A model generated the notes under the pieces. That model saw nothing but the letters and a program-made list of their open reading frames with translations, was not told the origin of the DNA and searched no databases. From Nelumbo lutea (taxonomy: Eukaryota > Streptophyta > Magnoliopsida > Proteales > Nelumbonaceae): a stretch of DNA of 64,000 nt. Position 1 is the first letter of the stretch; each line of letters starts with the position of its first letter. Both the position numbers and the translations under genes were made by a program. The stretch spans positions 205,363,813-205,427,812 of the forward strand of contig JAKGHH010000001.1 of the NCBI GenBank assembly GCA_022828595.1. Direction: 5' to 3'. Shown here one piece after another: positions 45,421-57,758 of this stretch.

Positions 45421-45689
45421 GTTTGTCAAGTGGAGAGATATCTGTTTTAGCACTAGAAGAAGTTGCTGGTCCAATTGGCATTCCAATTTCCAACCTCATT
45501 TTGAGATAAAATATGTGAAGTGGATGATGTGGGGCCTACTAGTAACATGTGAAGAGGGTAGTGAAGCACTAGTTGTGATTTCGAGTAGAGACATACATGG
45601 TGGCCGAGCACCTTCTGTTGTAGGCTAGAATAGAACCCATGGAAGATTTCATATGCTCAAGGATGAATTGTTTGGTTCATAAGCATACC

Positions 45690-46260
45690 TTGGACATCCT
45701 CTAGAGAAACTTGATCAAGTTGGGTTGCAATTAATAGAGGTTACAAAGGCCTCATATTCAGGTCCAAGGACAGAACATAATCAACTTGAGACAGAGGCTG
45801 TCCTACACTTCTACTGCTGCTAGATGATCAACAATGCCTTTGATGTGCAGAGATAGTCTCTCATGGAGGAGTTTCCTTTCTTTATAGTACATGCGAAGCT
45901 CATAATGCAATTGCATAGATACATAAAACTGATTCCGTAAGAGAAGCTTGAAGGCAGCTCGATCATTACTGTCTGATCCTGTATCTCCCAGATTTAAAAT
46001 TTTGGGTTGATGTCTGAATTAGCTTCACTAGTGAGATACTTAGCGGGCGCTGGTTTGGTTCCATCCACGTACCCAAAGAGTCTATTATATACTTTTCAGA
46101 ATGGGTAGCCATTGGGATTTCCATGGTATGAGATGGTTTGTACTATCCATTTTCATAGCTGATGCTGGGCACCGAGCCACCGGACTGAATGGTAATCGGA
46201 GGATTGTGAGTTTGTAGTGGAACCAGAGGACTTTAGGGAAGCCATTGATTGATATTGGTC
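45690..46260 (-). pseudogene. Copia gag fragment
   Basis: The minus strand gives LFGYVDGTKPAPAKYLTSEA near 46050, typical of the copia gag N-terminal domain, and further gag-like text (HIKGIVDHLAAV near 45830) with frameshifts. Confidence 0.6.
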
Positions 46261-46342
46261 AATAAGTTTTGATATTATAGTTTGAATAAATAAAGCTCAC
46301 ACATCACTAATGTTCGGTAGGTCTTGTATTTATACACATTTA

Positions 46343-46728
46343 GGCTGTGTTTGGAAATGATGCAAATAGAGTGTAAATCTTGGTTCAGGATAAATTTGCA
46401 CTCTAGTTCACTTTTGTCTGTTTTTGGTAACATTATATTTTTTGCATTGATAAATGACAGAAAACACATTTTTCAATACATATTTACATTGATAATTAGA
46501 TATAAAAGTACATCAATGAAAAGGAAGTAAATTTGCATTCATGTGGGTTTTTGATAAAAAAAAGACATATTTTATTGGAATTTGTGTTTGCATCCATTAC
46601 AGCTAAAAATTTGTTTGATAAGAAGATAAATTTGTCAGTACAAAATTAACCCAACTTTACAATTTATATGAACTATTTTACATTCTACAAATTTACATTC
46701 ACATTTTGCATCGTTTCCAAATACAGCC
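46343..46728. mobile_element. Harbinger-like MITE inside the copia LTR
   Basis: Ends GGCTGTGTTTGGAAATGATG and TGCATCGTTTCCAAATACAG (then CC) are inverted repeats. TTA is duplicated at 46340-46342 and 46729-46731, as in the PIF/Harbinger superfamily. The other LTR copy shows the uninterrupted ACACATTTA site. 386 bp, no coding. Confidence 0.88.
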
Positions 46729-46770
46729 TTAATAATTAGCTGTACATAGTGATTTGTCACAGCAGGTTTC

Positions 46771-47580
46771 AAAACCCTGGAAACGACTCCTACAAGAAAG
46801 ACTAACTAGGAACTGAATCGAACCACACACCATCATCACTCTTACTAAGAAGCCCAAATTCCCTAAGAAATCCGATGAACAAAATTAATGCCACATTTGA
46901 ATAACGGGGTGTTAGTTTCTTTCATATGGCGGGTGGTGCAGTGAGCTATCATAGCTGTACCAGCTGGTGCAATTTCATTTGTACTGTTGGAAAAGTATGA
47001 GTACACGAATTGAGAGCAAATTCTGGTTTACTTTTGTTTGTTTAGGTATGATTTTGTTAGGTAATGTATTAGGAATACAATAATGGATTAAGATTAGGCG
47101 GTTAATTAATATATGATTAGATTGGGTTGTGGTTCTGATAAGTTGAGATGGATTAGGATTGTTTAGGATAGATAGTTTGATAGAATTTGATTTGAATTGG
47201 TCTCCAATCTATAAATGTCTGATGTATTTCTCATATTCATTAATGCAATACATCCATCTTTTATAACAATATTTAATGATTTTGGGTAATTGGGATGACA
47301 GTATTCTTAGTGGGATCTTTGGTCACAACTGATGGAAGTCCACACAATTTCCTAATTCCCTGAGAGACCCTTCTCCCATTGGTTAATTGCTCCATTACCA
47401 CCAGCTTGTCTTTAAGCATTGTATATAGATATGCTGGCCCGCACTAGCTAGGGTGCCATTACAATTTTAAATAAAAAGATTGCCGCCCAACAGGTGAGTT
47501 TTGCTACACTAATAGGATCTGTTTGAGTACCGTATGTTGGCTGCTGTGCTGCCACGAATTCCAACTTTCCAAGGTAAATG
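46771..47580. other. Spacer upstream of the first HIPP gene
   Basis: No recognised feature; it probably contains the promoter of the downstream gene. Confidence 0.4.
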
Positions 47581-47585
47581 AGGAC

Positions 47586-47594
47586 TATATATAG
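47586..47594 (+). promoter_or_regulatory. Likely TATA box of the first HIPP gene
   Basis: CTATATATAG lies about 130 bp upstream of the first ATG of the HMA exon, a suitable place for a short leader. Confidence 0.5.
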
Positions 47595-47723
47595 CTAGGA
47601 GCCTGCTTACTAGCTCCAACTTGTCTCTCATTGTTAGTGAAGCTTTCTTATATACGTTAGTTAATCATCTTTAGTTTTCTCTGTGTTATGTTATATGTTT
47701 ATTATTCTTCCCCAACACAGGAA

Positions 47724-48321
47724 ATGGTGTTAAAAGTTTCTAGCATCAACTGCAGCAGGTGCAAGGCAGAAATACTGACAGCCATAACTAAACTTTTGGG
47801 TAGTCACTACAAACAAACAATTATTTGCTAAGTTTAGCTTGTTGGGGTTGATAGTTTAGAGAGAAATTAAATTTGATTTCTCTTGTGTTTTAGGTAAAAC
47901 AGTTTCAAAGGTGCCACCTTAGACCATCTGTAGTTAATAATTAGTTGATTAGTTTGATCCATGAACAGGTATAGATAAGATATCCGTGGATATGGAGCAG
48001 GGGACCCTATTCGTAAGTGGCGAGGTTGATCCAGCACAGGTCGCAAATCAAGTCAGGAAGATTGGGAAGGTGGCTGAGATTATCAGCGTTGGACCCCTCA
48101 AAGCTGCTGAAACTCCAAGACAAGAAACAGAAAAGAAAGCTGAAACTCCAAAAATGGAAACAGAAAAGAAAGTCGAAACTCCCGAAGAACCTGATGAGCT
48201 CCCATTCCCAATGAAGGAACCAGATCACCTTAACTCCTTCCCACGCTGTTGCAGGGAATGCGAATTTGATGCTGTCGTTTACGAAACTTATGATAATGGC
48301 CGATTCTGCTCCATCCTCTAG
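47724..48321 (+). CDS. Heavy-metal-associated isoprenylated plant protein (HIPP-like), copy 1
   Basis: Exons 47724-47799 and 47969-48321 join in frame (GT at 47800, AG at 47967-47968) to 142 residues. An HMA domain covers the first 70 residues: MVLKVSSINCSRCKAEI with the CxxC metal motif, then GIDKISVDMEQGTLFVSGEV and QVRKIGKVAEIISVGP. A Lys/Glu linker with three 11-residue repeats (AETPRQETEKK, AETPKMETEKK, then VETPEEP) leads to CCRECEF and the C-terminal CSIL. CSIL is a CaaX box with Leu last, which favours geranylgeranylation and membrane attachment. HIPPs bind metals and act in metal homeostasis and stress. Copy 2 has a tiny separate first exon; here none is seen. Upstream in-frame ATG at 47688 would add 12 residues. 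I chose 47724 by alignment to copy 2. Confidence 0.85.
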
Positions 48322-48636
48322 AGACTAGAGCCCTAGTGAGAAAATTTTGGCTGTGCACATTGAGAATAGCCTGTGCTGTCAGTTCATACGGATTCCATGC
48401 AACAGTAACAGTGGTGGAGGTGTGGACTCATGTTTTGACACAGAGAGTGCCTATAAGATAGCAAGCACGGGCTCTTGAACGTGGATAGCCAATGTTTTTA
48501 TACGACACCTATACCCCATTTCTTTCCTTCACAGTTCAAATGGATGGATGATAGGATCCATCCAAACCATGCACCGAGTGGTTGAAACTCGGCATTGTAC
48601 AATCCTGTTTAGGTTTTATTTGGTTTTGATTTACAG

Positions 48637-48765
48637 GTGTAGATGAGGTGTCTGTGGATGGTTAGAAGGGCAAATTTAATGTGAATGGCGAGGTTGATGC
48701 AAATATGTAATAGAAGTTACTATGCAAACCGACAAGATTGGGAAGACCGAAAAGTGCATTGAACT
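48637..48765 (+). pseudogene. Orphan third exon of a HIPP gene
   Basis: After GATTTACAG the sequence reads GVDEVSVDG, stop, KGKFNVNGEVDAN, stops, and in another frame KIGKTEKCIEL. This is the second half of the HMA domain as in the two flanking genes. The first part of the gene and the CaaX end are missing, so it is a dead tandem copy. Confidence 0.85.
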
Positions 48766-49547
48766 CAAATTATACCTCTCTTCAAAAGAATATGGATATC
48801 TTGGTCAATGAAAATCAAAATTTCATTGAAAAATCCTAAAAGCAAATAGGCCCTAAGCAGTCTGAGTTCCACAAAAAATCCAATGATCAAAATTCCTTTC
48901 TCTTGGCCACTTAATTGAATGGGCTAGAATTGGACTGGCTCCATAATGGGCTTGGACAGATTTAAGCATTTCTTCATGTGTCCTAGTGCCAGGATTGAGC
49001 CATTATCCAGAAGTCCACTATCATGGCTTGAAAAACAAATAACATCCTCAAACTTGGGCTGATGGGTTTCCACTGGTCTTGGTAATGGCTCGAACAAAAT
49101 TTGAGTCAGGCGAGTCTAGCCTGCAGTTTGGCTGATTTCAGTTGGGTTCGCATATTTTGATAGGTTAGAGGGGTCGTCGAAATCTTCTTCTATTCAGAAA
49201 CCAACTTAACTTAATGGTAAAATTCCCTTTATGTATTTAACGTTACTGCCTGGCAACGGGCAATGACAGTATTTGATCTTTTTGGCCAACTGATCAGTCT
49301 CTTCCAAGCCCTTTTAGATCAGATGGGCTTCTATGGGCTTAGAGTATTTTTCACCCATGGGCTCTAAGACATGCCTCCCGAGGCTCTTGGCCATAAAAGT
49401 CAGCAACAGAATTCAACATCCGTCATTTCATTTTATTAATGCTCAGTTTGGAAGGAGTTTAAATACAAAAACGTAGAGTGCAACATGTTGTATTTTATAT
49501 TATTTTGTATGTATTTATATTGTATATATTTGTATTTATTCTCTTAA
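48766..49547. other. Spacer; a segment is shared with 56130-56220
   Basis: ATATCTTGGTCAATGAAAAT..AAATTTCATTG..AAAGCAAATAGGCCC at about 48795-48857 is closely similar to 56140-56215. This suggests that flanks of the HIPP copies were duplicated together. No ORF was found. Confidence 0.5.
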
Positions 49548-49924
49548 GGCTTCGCTTGTAAATGATGCAAATAAGTGTGAATGCAAATATGTAGAGTGTA
49601 AAACTGTTCATATAAATTTCAAAATTGGGTTACTTTTGCACCAACAAATTTACCTTCTTACCAAACTGACTTTTAGCTATAACGGATGCAAATATGAATT
49701 CCAGTAAAACATATGCTTTTCTTATCAAAAGCCCACTTGAATGCAAATTTACTTCTTTTTTATTGATGTATTTTTACATCTTATTATCAATGTAAATATG
49801 CATTAATCTGTCATTTGTCAATGCATTAATATAATGTTGCCAAACACAAGCTAAAGTGAACCAGAATACAAATTTACCCTGAAATGGGATTTTTACTCCA
49901 TTTGCATCGTTTCCAAACACAACC
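49548..49924. mobile_element. Second copy of the Harbinger-like MITE, reversed
   Basis: The sequence matches 46343-46728 in reverse orientation, including GCAAATTTACTTC, CATTAATATAATGTTGCCAA and the end TGCATCGTTTCCAAACACAA. Flanks TAA and TGA suggest a 3-bp duplication with one change. The left end (GGCTTCGCTTGTAAATGATG) is mutated. Confidence 0.8.
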
Positions 49925-52900
49925 TGAGGATCAATTTGGAAAGAATACAAATACAAATATGTACAATGCAAATGCATACAAAATATAAGGTTTTATGCTC
50001 TACATATTTGTATTATCCAAATTGAGTCTAAAACCCCATTCATTTATAGGTAAATATGCATGGAAAAGTTGGTCAATGGGTAATTTTTACATTCTTTTTG
50101 TATTAAGCAATGGGTCCCATAGTAAAGTTATCATTACTTTATTGGGTAGAACTAACCCATTTCCTAGTGTATAAGTAACTTTTACAGTTGGGAGAAATTT
50201 TTACAAAACATGATGTGACCATTTTACCTATTTTAATAGTTACTTTTTGTGGATAGAAATGTTATTTTATTATTTATCTAAAAATCCTAAAAATCAAAAG
50301 AATATGAGTAAATGTACTTACACATGTAAATGTTTCCGTGGTAAGTGCACTTATCCAAATAAACTGTACTGTTACAAACAAACAAGGCCTAATAGAATAT
50401 TGATTATAAAAATTTATTTAGTCCACATCCACATAACAGCCTACGTTGTTTCTCCAAACAACCAAAGTATTTTTTCGAACAACCATGCCTATAGTTGGAC
50501 CCGAAGATATGCCACGCAGGACTAAGTAACACTACTGGCTACTGCTGATACCTTTCCGCATGCTAGCCAGGTGGAAACTGCATTATAGTTTTAAACAGGA
50601 GATAAAATACAATGTTTATTGTAAGGGAATCTATCATTTGAGCGGCCAAATGCACATTTGAGGAAAAAATAACCACTTTTGAGTTTTCTTTTTTGAGAAA
50701 ATAGAATGATAATAAACTCTTTATAACACGATTAGTATTAGATGCATTACTGTTTTTTATTATTATTATTTTGAAAAAAAACAGAGTACAACGTCTTACT
50801 AGATGCATGGCCGGATAAAACTAAGGAAAAAGTACTCTGCAATTCATTGTAGAATTTTGAATTACAGCCCCTCATACCCTATTAGTAGCCCCCCCCTAAA
50901 CCACATCTTGCCCGTAGATTTAATATCAATTAACGGCCAGGATTCATCCTCCTGGGCTAAAGAATTCTGAGCTGGCTGATCAGTCATTCTCCCTAAAACT
51001 AATATGTCACATAAGGACAGCCCCACTGACAGCCCATATTTAATGGATCCAAATGACACAGGGCCAATTATGATGTGACATGTCATCCCAATACTTGTCA
51101 CAACACAAGACACCAAAGGATGTGTGGCTGCAGGTAGATGTTATCTCTTGGGGGCTTTTATTATTTAATCTACCTCAACAAATCTTAGCTCTACCATACC
51201 AGTGAGATGATGAATATCTATTGTGGATTGATGCCAAATTCATACGTATGATGCAGTTTATAGAGGGGTACAAATAGAGTATGGGGGTTGTAATTTCAGA
51301 TTTGAGATTGAAGTGCAGTATAATTTTTACCATCTCTTTTTTACCCGACCTTACTACTTACTTAACAGTATCATCATGGGCCAGGCCAGGCCGAATTTTG
51401 CAGGGGCTAAGATTTGATGCCGGAAAGACATTTTCTCGAAAGCGCTTTGACCAATCAAAACCCCCTGTTTTTTTAATTGGATTTCCTTGTCGGCAGGGCA
51501 CGGGTAGAGAAAGTCTTAAGTAGGTAATCTGGGTTCCTTTTTCTTAGCATTTCTTGCTGCATATTGACAAGTTTATCTCTCTATTTCCCTTTGTCACTTT
51601 CGTCCACCATCCTTACTATCCTTGCTAATTATAATGTCTAGATCTTGAGATGTATTCAGAGCATTTTTTAAGATTTAGTTTAGAAGAAGTACAAATATAA
51701 ATTTGTAGAGTGCAAAACCTTATATTTTGTACATATTTGCATTATAGATATTTATACTATTTGCAAACTGAGCTTAATGAAATTTGTTTTGTTTGAGGCT
51801 TCAGAAAAGGTATAATAGTTCATCCTACGATAAACTAGTTTATCTCTCTGATTTGTTTTGTTTGAGGCTTAAATGAAATTCCGCAGCTTGGATCATCCCC
51901 GGCCAGACCACCACTGCTCGGTTCTCTCAAATCAAACACGAGGAAATTAGTTAGCACAAGGCGTTGGAGAGAGACTCGGAGCTGGGTTATCAAATAAACC
52001 GGCCGGCCCCAAATCCCATTACAACCCTGGTGCTATGGTGATATGATGGATTCAATTATGATGCCGGAAAGATATATGATACTGGACAAATTTATAATCA
52101 ATCAATCAATCAATTAATCAGTATTGATTGGGCAAAGCCTTTGTAATATCATGTATTTTCAATATTATAGATTTTCCCGTAGAATGGAGATTAAATCACC
52201 CATACCAAGTGTTCTGAAACCTGGTCAATGAGGCCAAATTGAAGTTGTTCCAGTTCTGTTCAAATTTTTGTCAAGTAGTCAAGCCTGAAGACAGAGATGC
52301 ACAAGCAGTTTATTTAGACTCTTAACGTGAACCCAAAGTTCATTCAGGGGACTCCCACCGCAAAATTAGTTGTCATGCGGTCGTAGTCGTAATTATTCAC
52401 AAATGGATTATTTTAAGAATTAAAGATACCAAGTCAACTTTTAAAATGTAAAAACATATACATCGTCCACAAGCTAAAGCTTCTCGACACGAAGATTGCT
52501 TGTAACTAGAAAGAAAAGTACTTTTCATAAAAAAGTAGAAATCAATAAATACTTCAACAGAGACATATTTATCCTTCTAGCCTAGTATAGTATAAGTAGA
52601 ATGATGGTAAATGGTTTTACAGTCTGCATGTATTGGAAAAATGCTGAAATGGCCTAACTAAATGGTTTATTGTTTTGCCTTTTAGAAAGTTTTAAGCTAG
52701 AGTTGGGTTGACTGCTATTATTACATCTTAGACTACTTTGTTATTTAACTATTAAGAGGAAAATAAGTCATTCAGTTAGAGGCTAAACTCAAAATCTTAT
52801 TGCTTTGCCTTTCAATGAATGAGTCATAAAGTAGGTTGTTAGCTTCCTTTATGGCTAGATCGCGTGTTGGATTGATAACTATACTCCCGTATATTTTACT

Positions 52901-53146
52901 AGCGAGGAGTCATGCAATGCATGAACTTTGTTAAGTGAAAGTTAAACAATAGAAATATATAAGAGTATATAATTAGTTTATATTTTAATTTTTTAATAAC
53001 CAATCTAATCAAACTCGACCTGAATTTGTCGGTTTTCTAGTATTTTCGATCGGCTTTGATTTAGTAATTTTCCAGTTCAACTAAGTTAGGTCAGTTTCGA
53101 TTTGGCTATTTGTAAACTGACTGAAACTGAATTGACCTGGCCATAG
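49925..53146. other. Intergenic DNA without recognised genes
   Basis: AT-rich DNA with several short frames but no family match or plausible exon structure. No element ends were identified. Confidence 0.5.
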
Positions 53147-54095
53147 ATATATATTAATATTTTATATTTTAAATATAATTTTTTAATATGAGAAAATGGG
53201 AAAATTCCCATATTTCTTAGTCTAAAATATTTTATATCATAAATTGATTTTTTTAATTTATTTTTTAATAATACCACTATAATTTATTAAATTTAAATTT
53301 AATTTTTAAGTTTATATCTTTTGAACAAACAAACCAAACTGAAAATAGACTCAAACTAATACAACCCGAATTGGCGGGTTTCCACTAATGGCCAATCAGT
53401 TTTGGGTGACAACCTCCCGACCTAACCATGTTGATTAATTTGGTTGGGGAAACAACTTGTAATTGAACTGAACCATTCCTTGAGCATTCCTAATTTCAAC
53501 TAAATTAATAGTTTAATATATAATAAATAACAATAGTTTAATCTCCAATAATTATTGACAATTTATAGCAAAAATACACAATTATTGAAAATAAATTTAT
53601 CATGAAAATACGGACCAACCATGGATATATATTTAAATATTATACTTTAAATACAATTTTTTTAATATTGGATAGTGGGAAAATTCCCATGTTTCTTAGT
53701 TTAAAATATTTTATATCATAAATTTACTTTTTAAATTTATTTTTTAATAATACCACTGTAGCTTATTAAATTTAAATTTAATTTCTAAGTTTAAATCTTT
53801 TGAACAAACAAACCAAACCGAAAATAGACCTAAACTGATGCAATCCGAGTTGGCAGGCTTTCATTAGTGGTCAATCAACTTCAAGTGATAAACTCCTGAC
53901 CAAACTAGGTCGATTTGGTTGGGGAAATAGCCTACAATTGAAATGAACCAATCTTTGGACACTCATAATTTAAGCTAAATTAATAGTTTAATCTCTAATA
54001 AATAACAATAGTTTAGTCTCTAATAATTATTGAACATTTTGTAGCAAAAATACACAATTATTGAAAATAAATTTATAATGAAAATACAAAAGTTA
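53147..54095. repeat. Direct tandem duplication, period about 479 bp
   Basis: Two copies share GGGAAAATTCCCAT (53198 and 53677), AATAATACCACT, TTTTGAACAAACAAACCAAA, GGTTGGGGAAA and TAGCAAAAATACACAATTAT in the same order, with substitutions and small indels. It is a medium-old tandem duplication of non-coding DNA. Confidence 0.88.
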
Positions 54096-56470
54096 CCAAA
54101 TACAAATATAATAAATACTAAAGATATATTAAATTAGTCAATAAATAGTATAATCTCAAATAATAGTTTAATCTCTAATAAATATTAATCAATAAAATAT
54201 AAAAATACATAATTACTAAAAATAAATTTATAACAAAAATACAATAAATATGATAAATTAAATTTCAAAAGATAAACAATAGTTGTTTAATCTCTAACAA
54301 TTATTGACAATTTACTGTTAAATAACAAAACAAAAATAGATTCATAAATAATTATTGAAAACATATTTATAAAAAAATATAATAGATAATACTGAAAATA
54401 AAATAAATATTATATTTAGTATATAAAAACATATAATGAATATACACTATTATTGTAAAATTATTACTAACAAATATTATTTGTTTGAAAGTTATTTTCT
54501 ATAATTACAAATTGATATAAGTGAAATTAGTTATTTACAATACTATTTAGTTATTTAAATAATATTTTTATGTAAAATTTTAAAATTCTAGTTATTTATT
54601 CAATTTAATAATTCGTAGAATGATAATTAATACTATTATTACATAATCCATCATTAATTTTGTAAAATATTAAATTATTATTAATATGAATATTATGAAA
54701 TCTATTATAATTAATTTTTTTACTTTTAAGATTTATTTAAATTTATCAAATAATTTAGTTATTTTAACTATTTAAAATTTAGTCATATTAAATATTTCAT
54801 TGTTTATATATTTAAATAATATGTAAAATATTTTAAATTTTTATTATTTGAATTTTATTTTTTTTAATATTACTATGTAATATCAAATATTTTATTATAT
54901 AATTATTTAGCTATTTTTAAATTGTTGTTATTTAAGACATTTAGTTATTGAAATATTTAAATAATTTTTTATTTTTTAATTTTAATTTTTTATTATTTGA
55001 ATAACAGTTAACTTGAATTGTTTAATAAAAATATAATTTACATTATTACTATATATTTTCATGATGACTTTTTGTAAAAATACAGTATTGTTTATAATAT
55101 GAATATTATTAAAGCTATTATGTGGGTAATTATGTGGGTAATTAAAAAAGTAAGAAATAGTTAAGTGTACGTTATTTCCTTATTAGTTTAATGGGTAATT
55201 GTGTGGAATTAAAAAAATAAGAAATTCAAAAAAAGGAAGTTTATGAAGGGGGGTTTGGAATAGGGAGAGGGGTGGTAATTTTATTTTATCCACTAAAAGA
55301 CAAAAACAATGTCATCCCGTTCATGACCGAGAAAAAATGATGCTGGTCTAAAACGGTAAAATCATGGCCGTTGATGCATTGCAATGGTCCCATTTTACGT
55401 CACTCCATCCGATTCAAGGTGGAGCCACATCAACACATCAAGGGTTGTGATTCATGGTTCTAGCCCACTGTTACTCTAAGTGGAAGTAGCTGATTTTTGA
55501 GCCTCATGACCCAATCTATTTGGGTTGGACTGAACATATTTGAACGTCAGGCTAAGGTTGAGGGCTTGGTTAATTTGATCCAAACCAAACCCTATATGTC
55601 TTCATATTACATGTATAAATATTATATAAATAAGCTAGGGTGCAAATTGGGTTAATGATACAAATTAAGAATTTACATTGTATTAGGTTTGGGTTTTGGG
55701 TCGGGTGCATTCAAAACAAATTCTCAACCCAAATTCAACCAAGTTGCACCTATAACCCACCCCACTTGAGGGTTCAACGACTTATTGTGTGAGGATTAGA
55801 TTAGGTTCAACCCGACCTAACGCAGCCCGGCCCATTGGCATCCTTGTCACTAAATGTTCCCCAAGAGACCTGGAGAAATACTCTTTTCCTTGTACAAATA
55901 GGCCTTTCTTTCATTTTTCAGTTGGTCATTTACTTGATTAAGTGTATTTATTTATGTTCATTTGTTTTCCAAATAAATAAAACAGTGATGATTTGAGTCA
56001 TAAAAAACTATTATCAAAGGATCGAGGCAATTTTATTAATTTCCCCCCAGATGGGAAGTCATTGTCTGGAGATGGATATCACTTGCCAAGAAGAAATAAT
56101 TTTGCTATATGCCCTACATGAATATAAAAAGAAAAACATAGATATCTTGATCAATGAGAACCGAAATTTCATTGACCGACTTTTCCCTTCAAAATCCAGA
56201 AAACAAATAGGCCCAATAAGAGTTTAATATTGTTGTAAAAAGCACAAATCAACTCCTTTTTATTTTTTTCAATTTTCATCACCAAATCTGAGGACCACAT
56301 ATAATTGAGAAAGAATGAATCTCTGGAGAGTATGAGACAATATGATGACTTCAAAATTTAACGATATGTAGTGTCACCATCGTAAAGTTTTCAACTCTCT
56401 TTAATATATTAATACTCATACCTACCCATGCATTGTCATCAAGTTCCACCTAATACTAATCTCCCAAGCA
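54096..56470. other. AT-rich and mixed spacer
   Basis: Very AT-rich until about 55240, then mixed sequence. Between 55500 and 55850 are GGGTTGGACTGAA and TTCAACCCGACC-like inverted pieces of a possible MITE without defined ends. No gene. Confidence 0.5.
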
Positions 56471-56474
56471 TTAA

Positions 56475-56598
56475 GTTTGGTTTGAAGGAAAAGGTAGAGA
56501 AAAGAAAAGAAAAATAGGAAAATCCATACAAAGGTTTGTAAAGATTTCCTTAACTTTTCTTTCCTTTTTCCATTTTTTCCTTCAAATCAAACACAGCC
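56475..56598. mobile_element. Small palindromic MITE
   Basis: TTTGGTTTGAAGGAAAA at the left and TTTTTTCCTTCAAATCAAAC (then ACAGCC) at the right are inverted, with TTAA on both sides (56471-56474, 56599-56602). About 124 bp, no coding. Confidence 0.65.
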
Positions 56599-57666
56599 TT
56601 AAAGTCCAATACTAAACAGAGAAATGGGTTTTTCACGTTGACTCACCGAGTTTGTTGAATTGAAACCAATACACCATGCATCATCACATAATGGGAATTC
56701 ATAGAGAGGACTATGACATTTCCTAGGTACGCTTCCACTTGCGCTTCCACTTGCGCCATCGCCCATGGCTCGAGAACCATCCACGACATGGCATCGCAAC
56801 TTCCACATCATTGACCCATGCAGTTTAAAATATGCTTATTCTACTCACTCTCGTTTTTTTTCAATTTTGAATGAAGTAACAATAAATATATACCACTGAT
56901 TCCAGGATATATGGTTGTTGGGCTTGTTTTCGGCATCATTAGTGGAATTCCTTGATTTTGGGTTATTAACTACTCTGGTGAGCTCAATCCATGGTATCTA
57001 GGGCCCATCGGTTCAATTCATGGAAATTTCCCCATTTATTGAATTTTATTCTATGAAAAATCCTTGAACCTCCCTATATGTTCATAACAAAAATATTAAG
57101 ACCTTCCCTCACTTTAAAGTTTAAACCTAACTTTTTACATCTCCTATTCTAAGTTTCAACTTCTAATTTTGACAATAAAATGAGTGAAATATTAATAATT
57201 CTCTTATTGGGAAGTCTGGATTATCTGCCAACAAAACACATTCCAACCCCCTATCAACATGATCAAATACCACACATCTCATACATGCTGAGTCCCAGTT
57301 TCATAGTGAGATGTGCCGTGGTGTCAAATGATGTTGGTAGGGGTTTGGAACATGTTTTGTTGGTATTGGTCAGAAGGGATATTTGGTGTTGATTCTTTCA
57401 AACCAAATAGGGGCACCATCGGGATTTAGAAAAATGTTGACCATCGCAACCCGATATTCACGAAGGACAAATTAAAACAGGTGAAGTGGATCGAGGATGA
57501 CTTTTGTTCTCTTCCATGTCAGTCAACAAGGGATGACATAGGAAGGTTTAAAGAAAATTTCCTTGTTACTTTCGCTTATTAAACAACTGATCTCCTGGAG
57601 TTTTACTCAGTTTCTTGGGAATAGACTTGATTTGTTTAAAGACTCGAAGTCAACGTCCTCGTGTTA

Positions 57667-57675
57667 AATATATAA
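57667..57675 (+). promoter_or_regulatory. Likely TATA box of the second HIPP gene
   Basis: AATATATAAGG sits about 90 bp before the ATG at 57759. It is the only good TATA match in the expected interval. Confidence 0.5.
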
Positions 57676-57758
57676 GGGTAAAGATATCTCTGGTTGTACT
57701 CCTGCACTTAGAGAGAGAAAGATTAGTTGATTGGATTTACATTCTTCCTTGTGCCACC

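Larger units (their letters stand above)
44050..46770 (-). mobile_element. Internally deleted Ty1/copia element
   Basis: LTR-like copies lie at about 44050-44222 and 46276-46770 (the right one carries a MITE). Shared stretches include CACTAATGTTCGGT and CTTGTATTTATACACATTTA. Between them on the minus strand are gag, a repeat-rich linker, part of RT and the end of RNase H. Integrase and much of RT/RNase H are missing. The primer site next to the right LTR is decayed (minus strand ATAATATCAAAAC, where ATGGTATCAGAGC is expected). LTR limits are approximate. Confidence 0.75.

Noticed and set aside
50862..51540. Short ORFs on both strands (84 and 80 codons)
   Set aside because: No family match, no exon structure and composition like the surrounding spacer.
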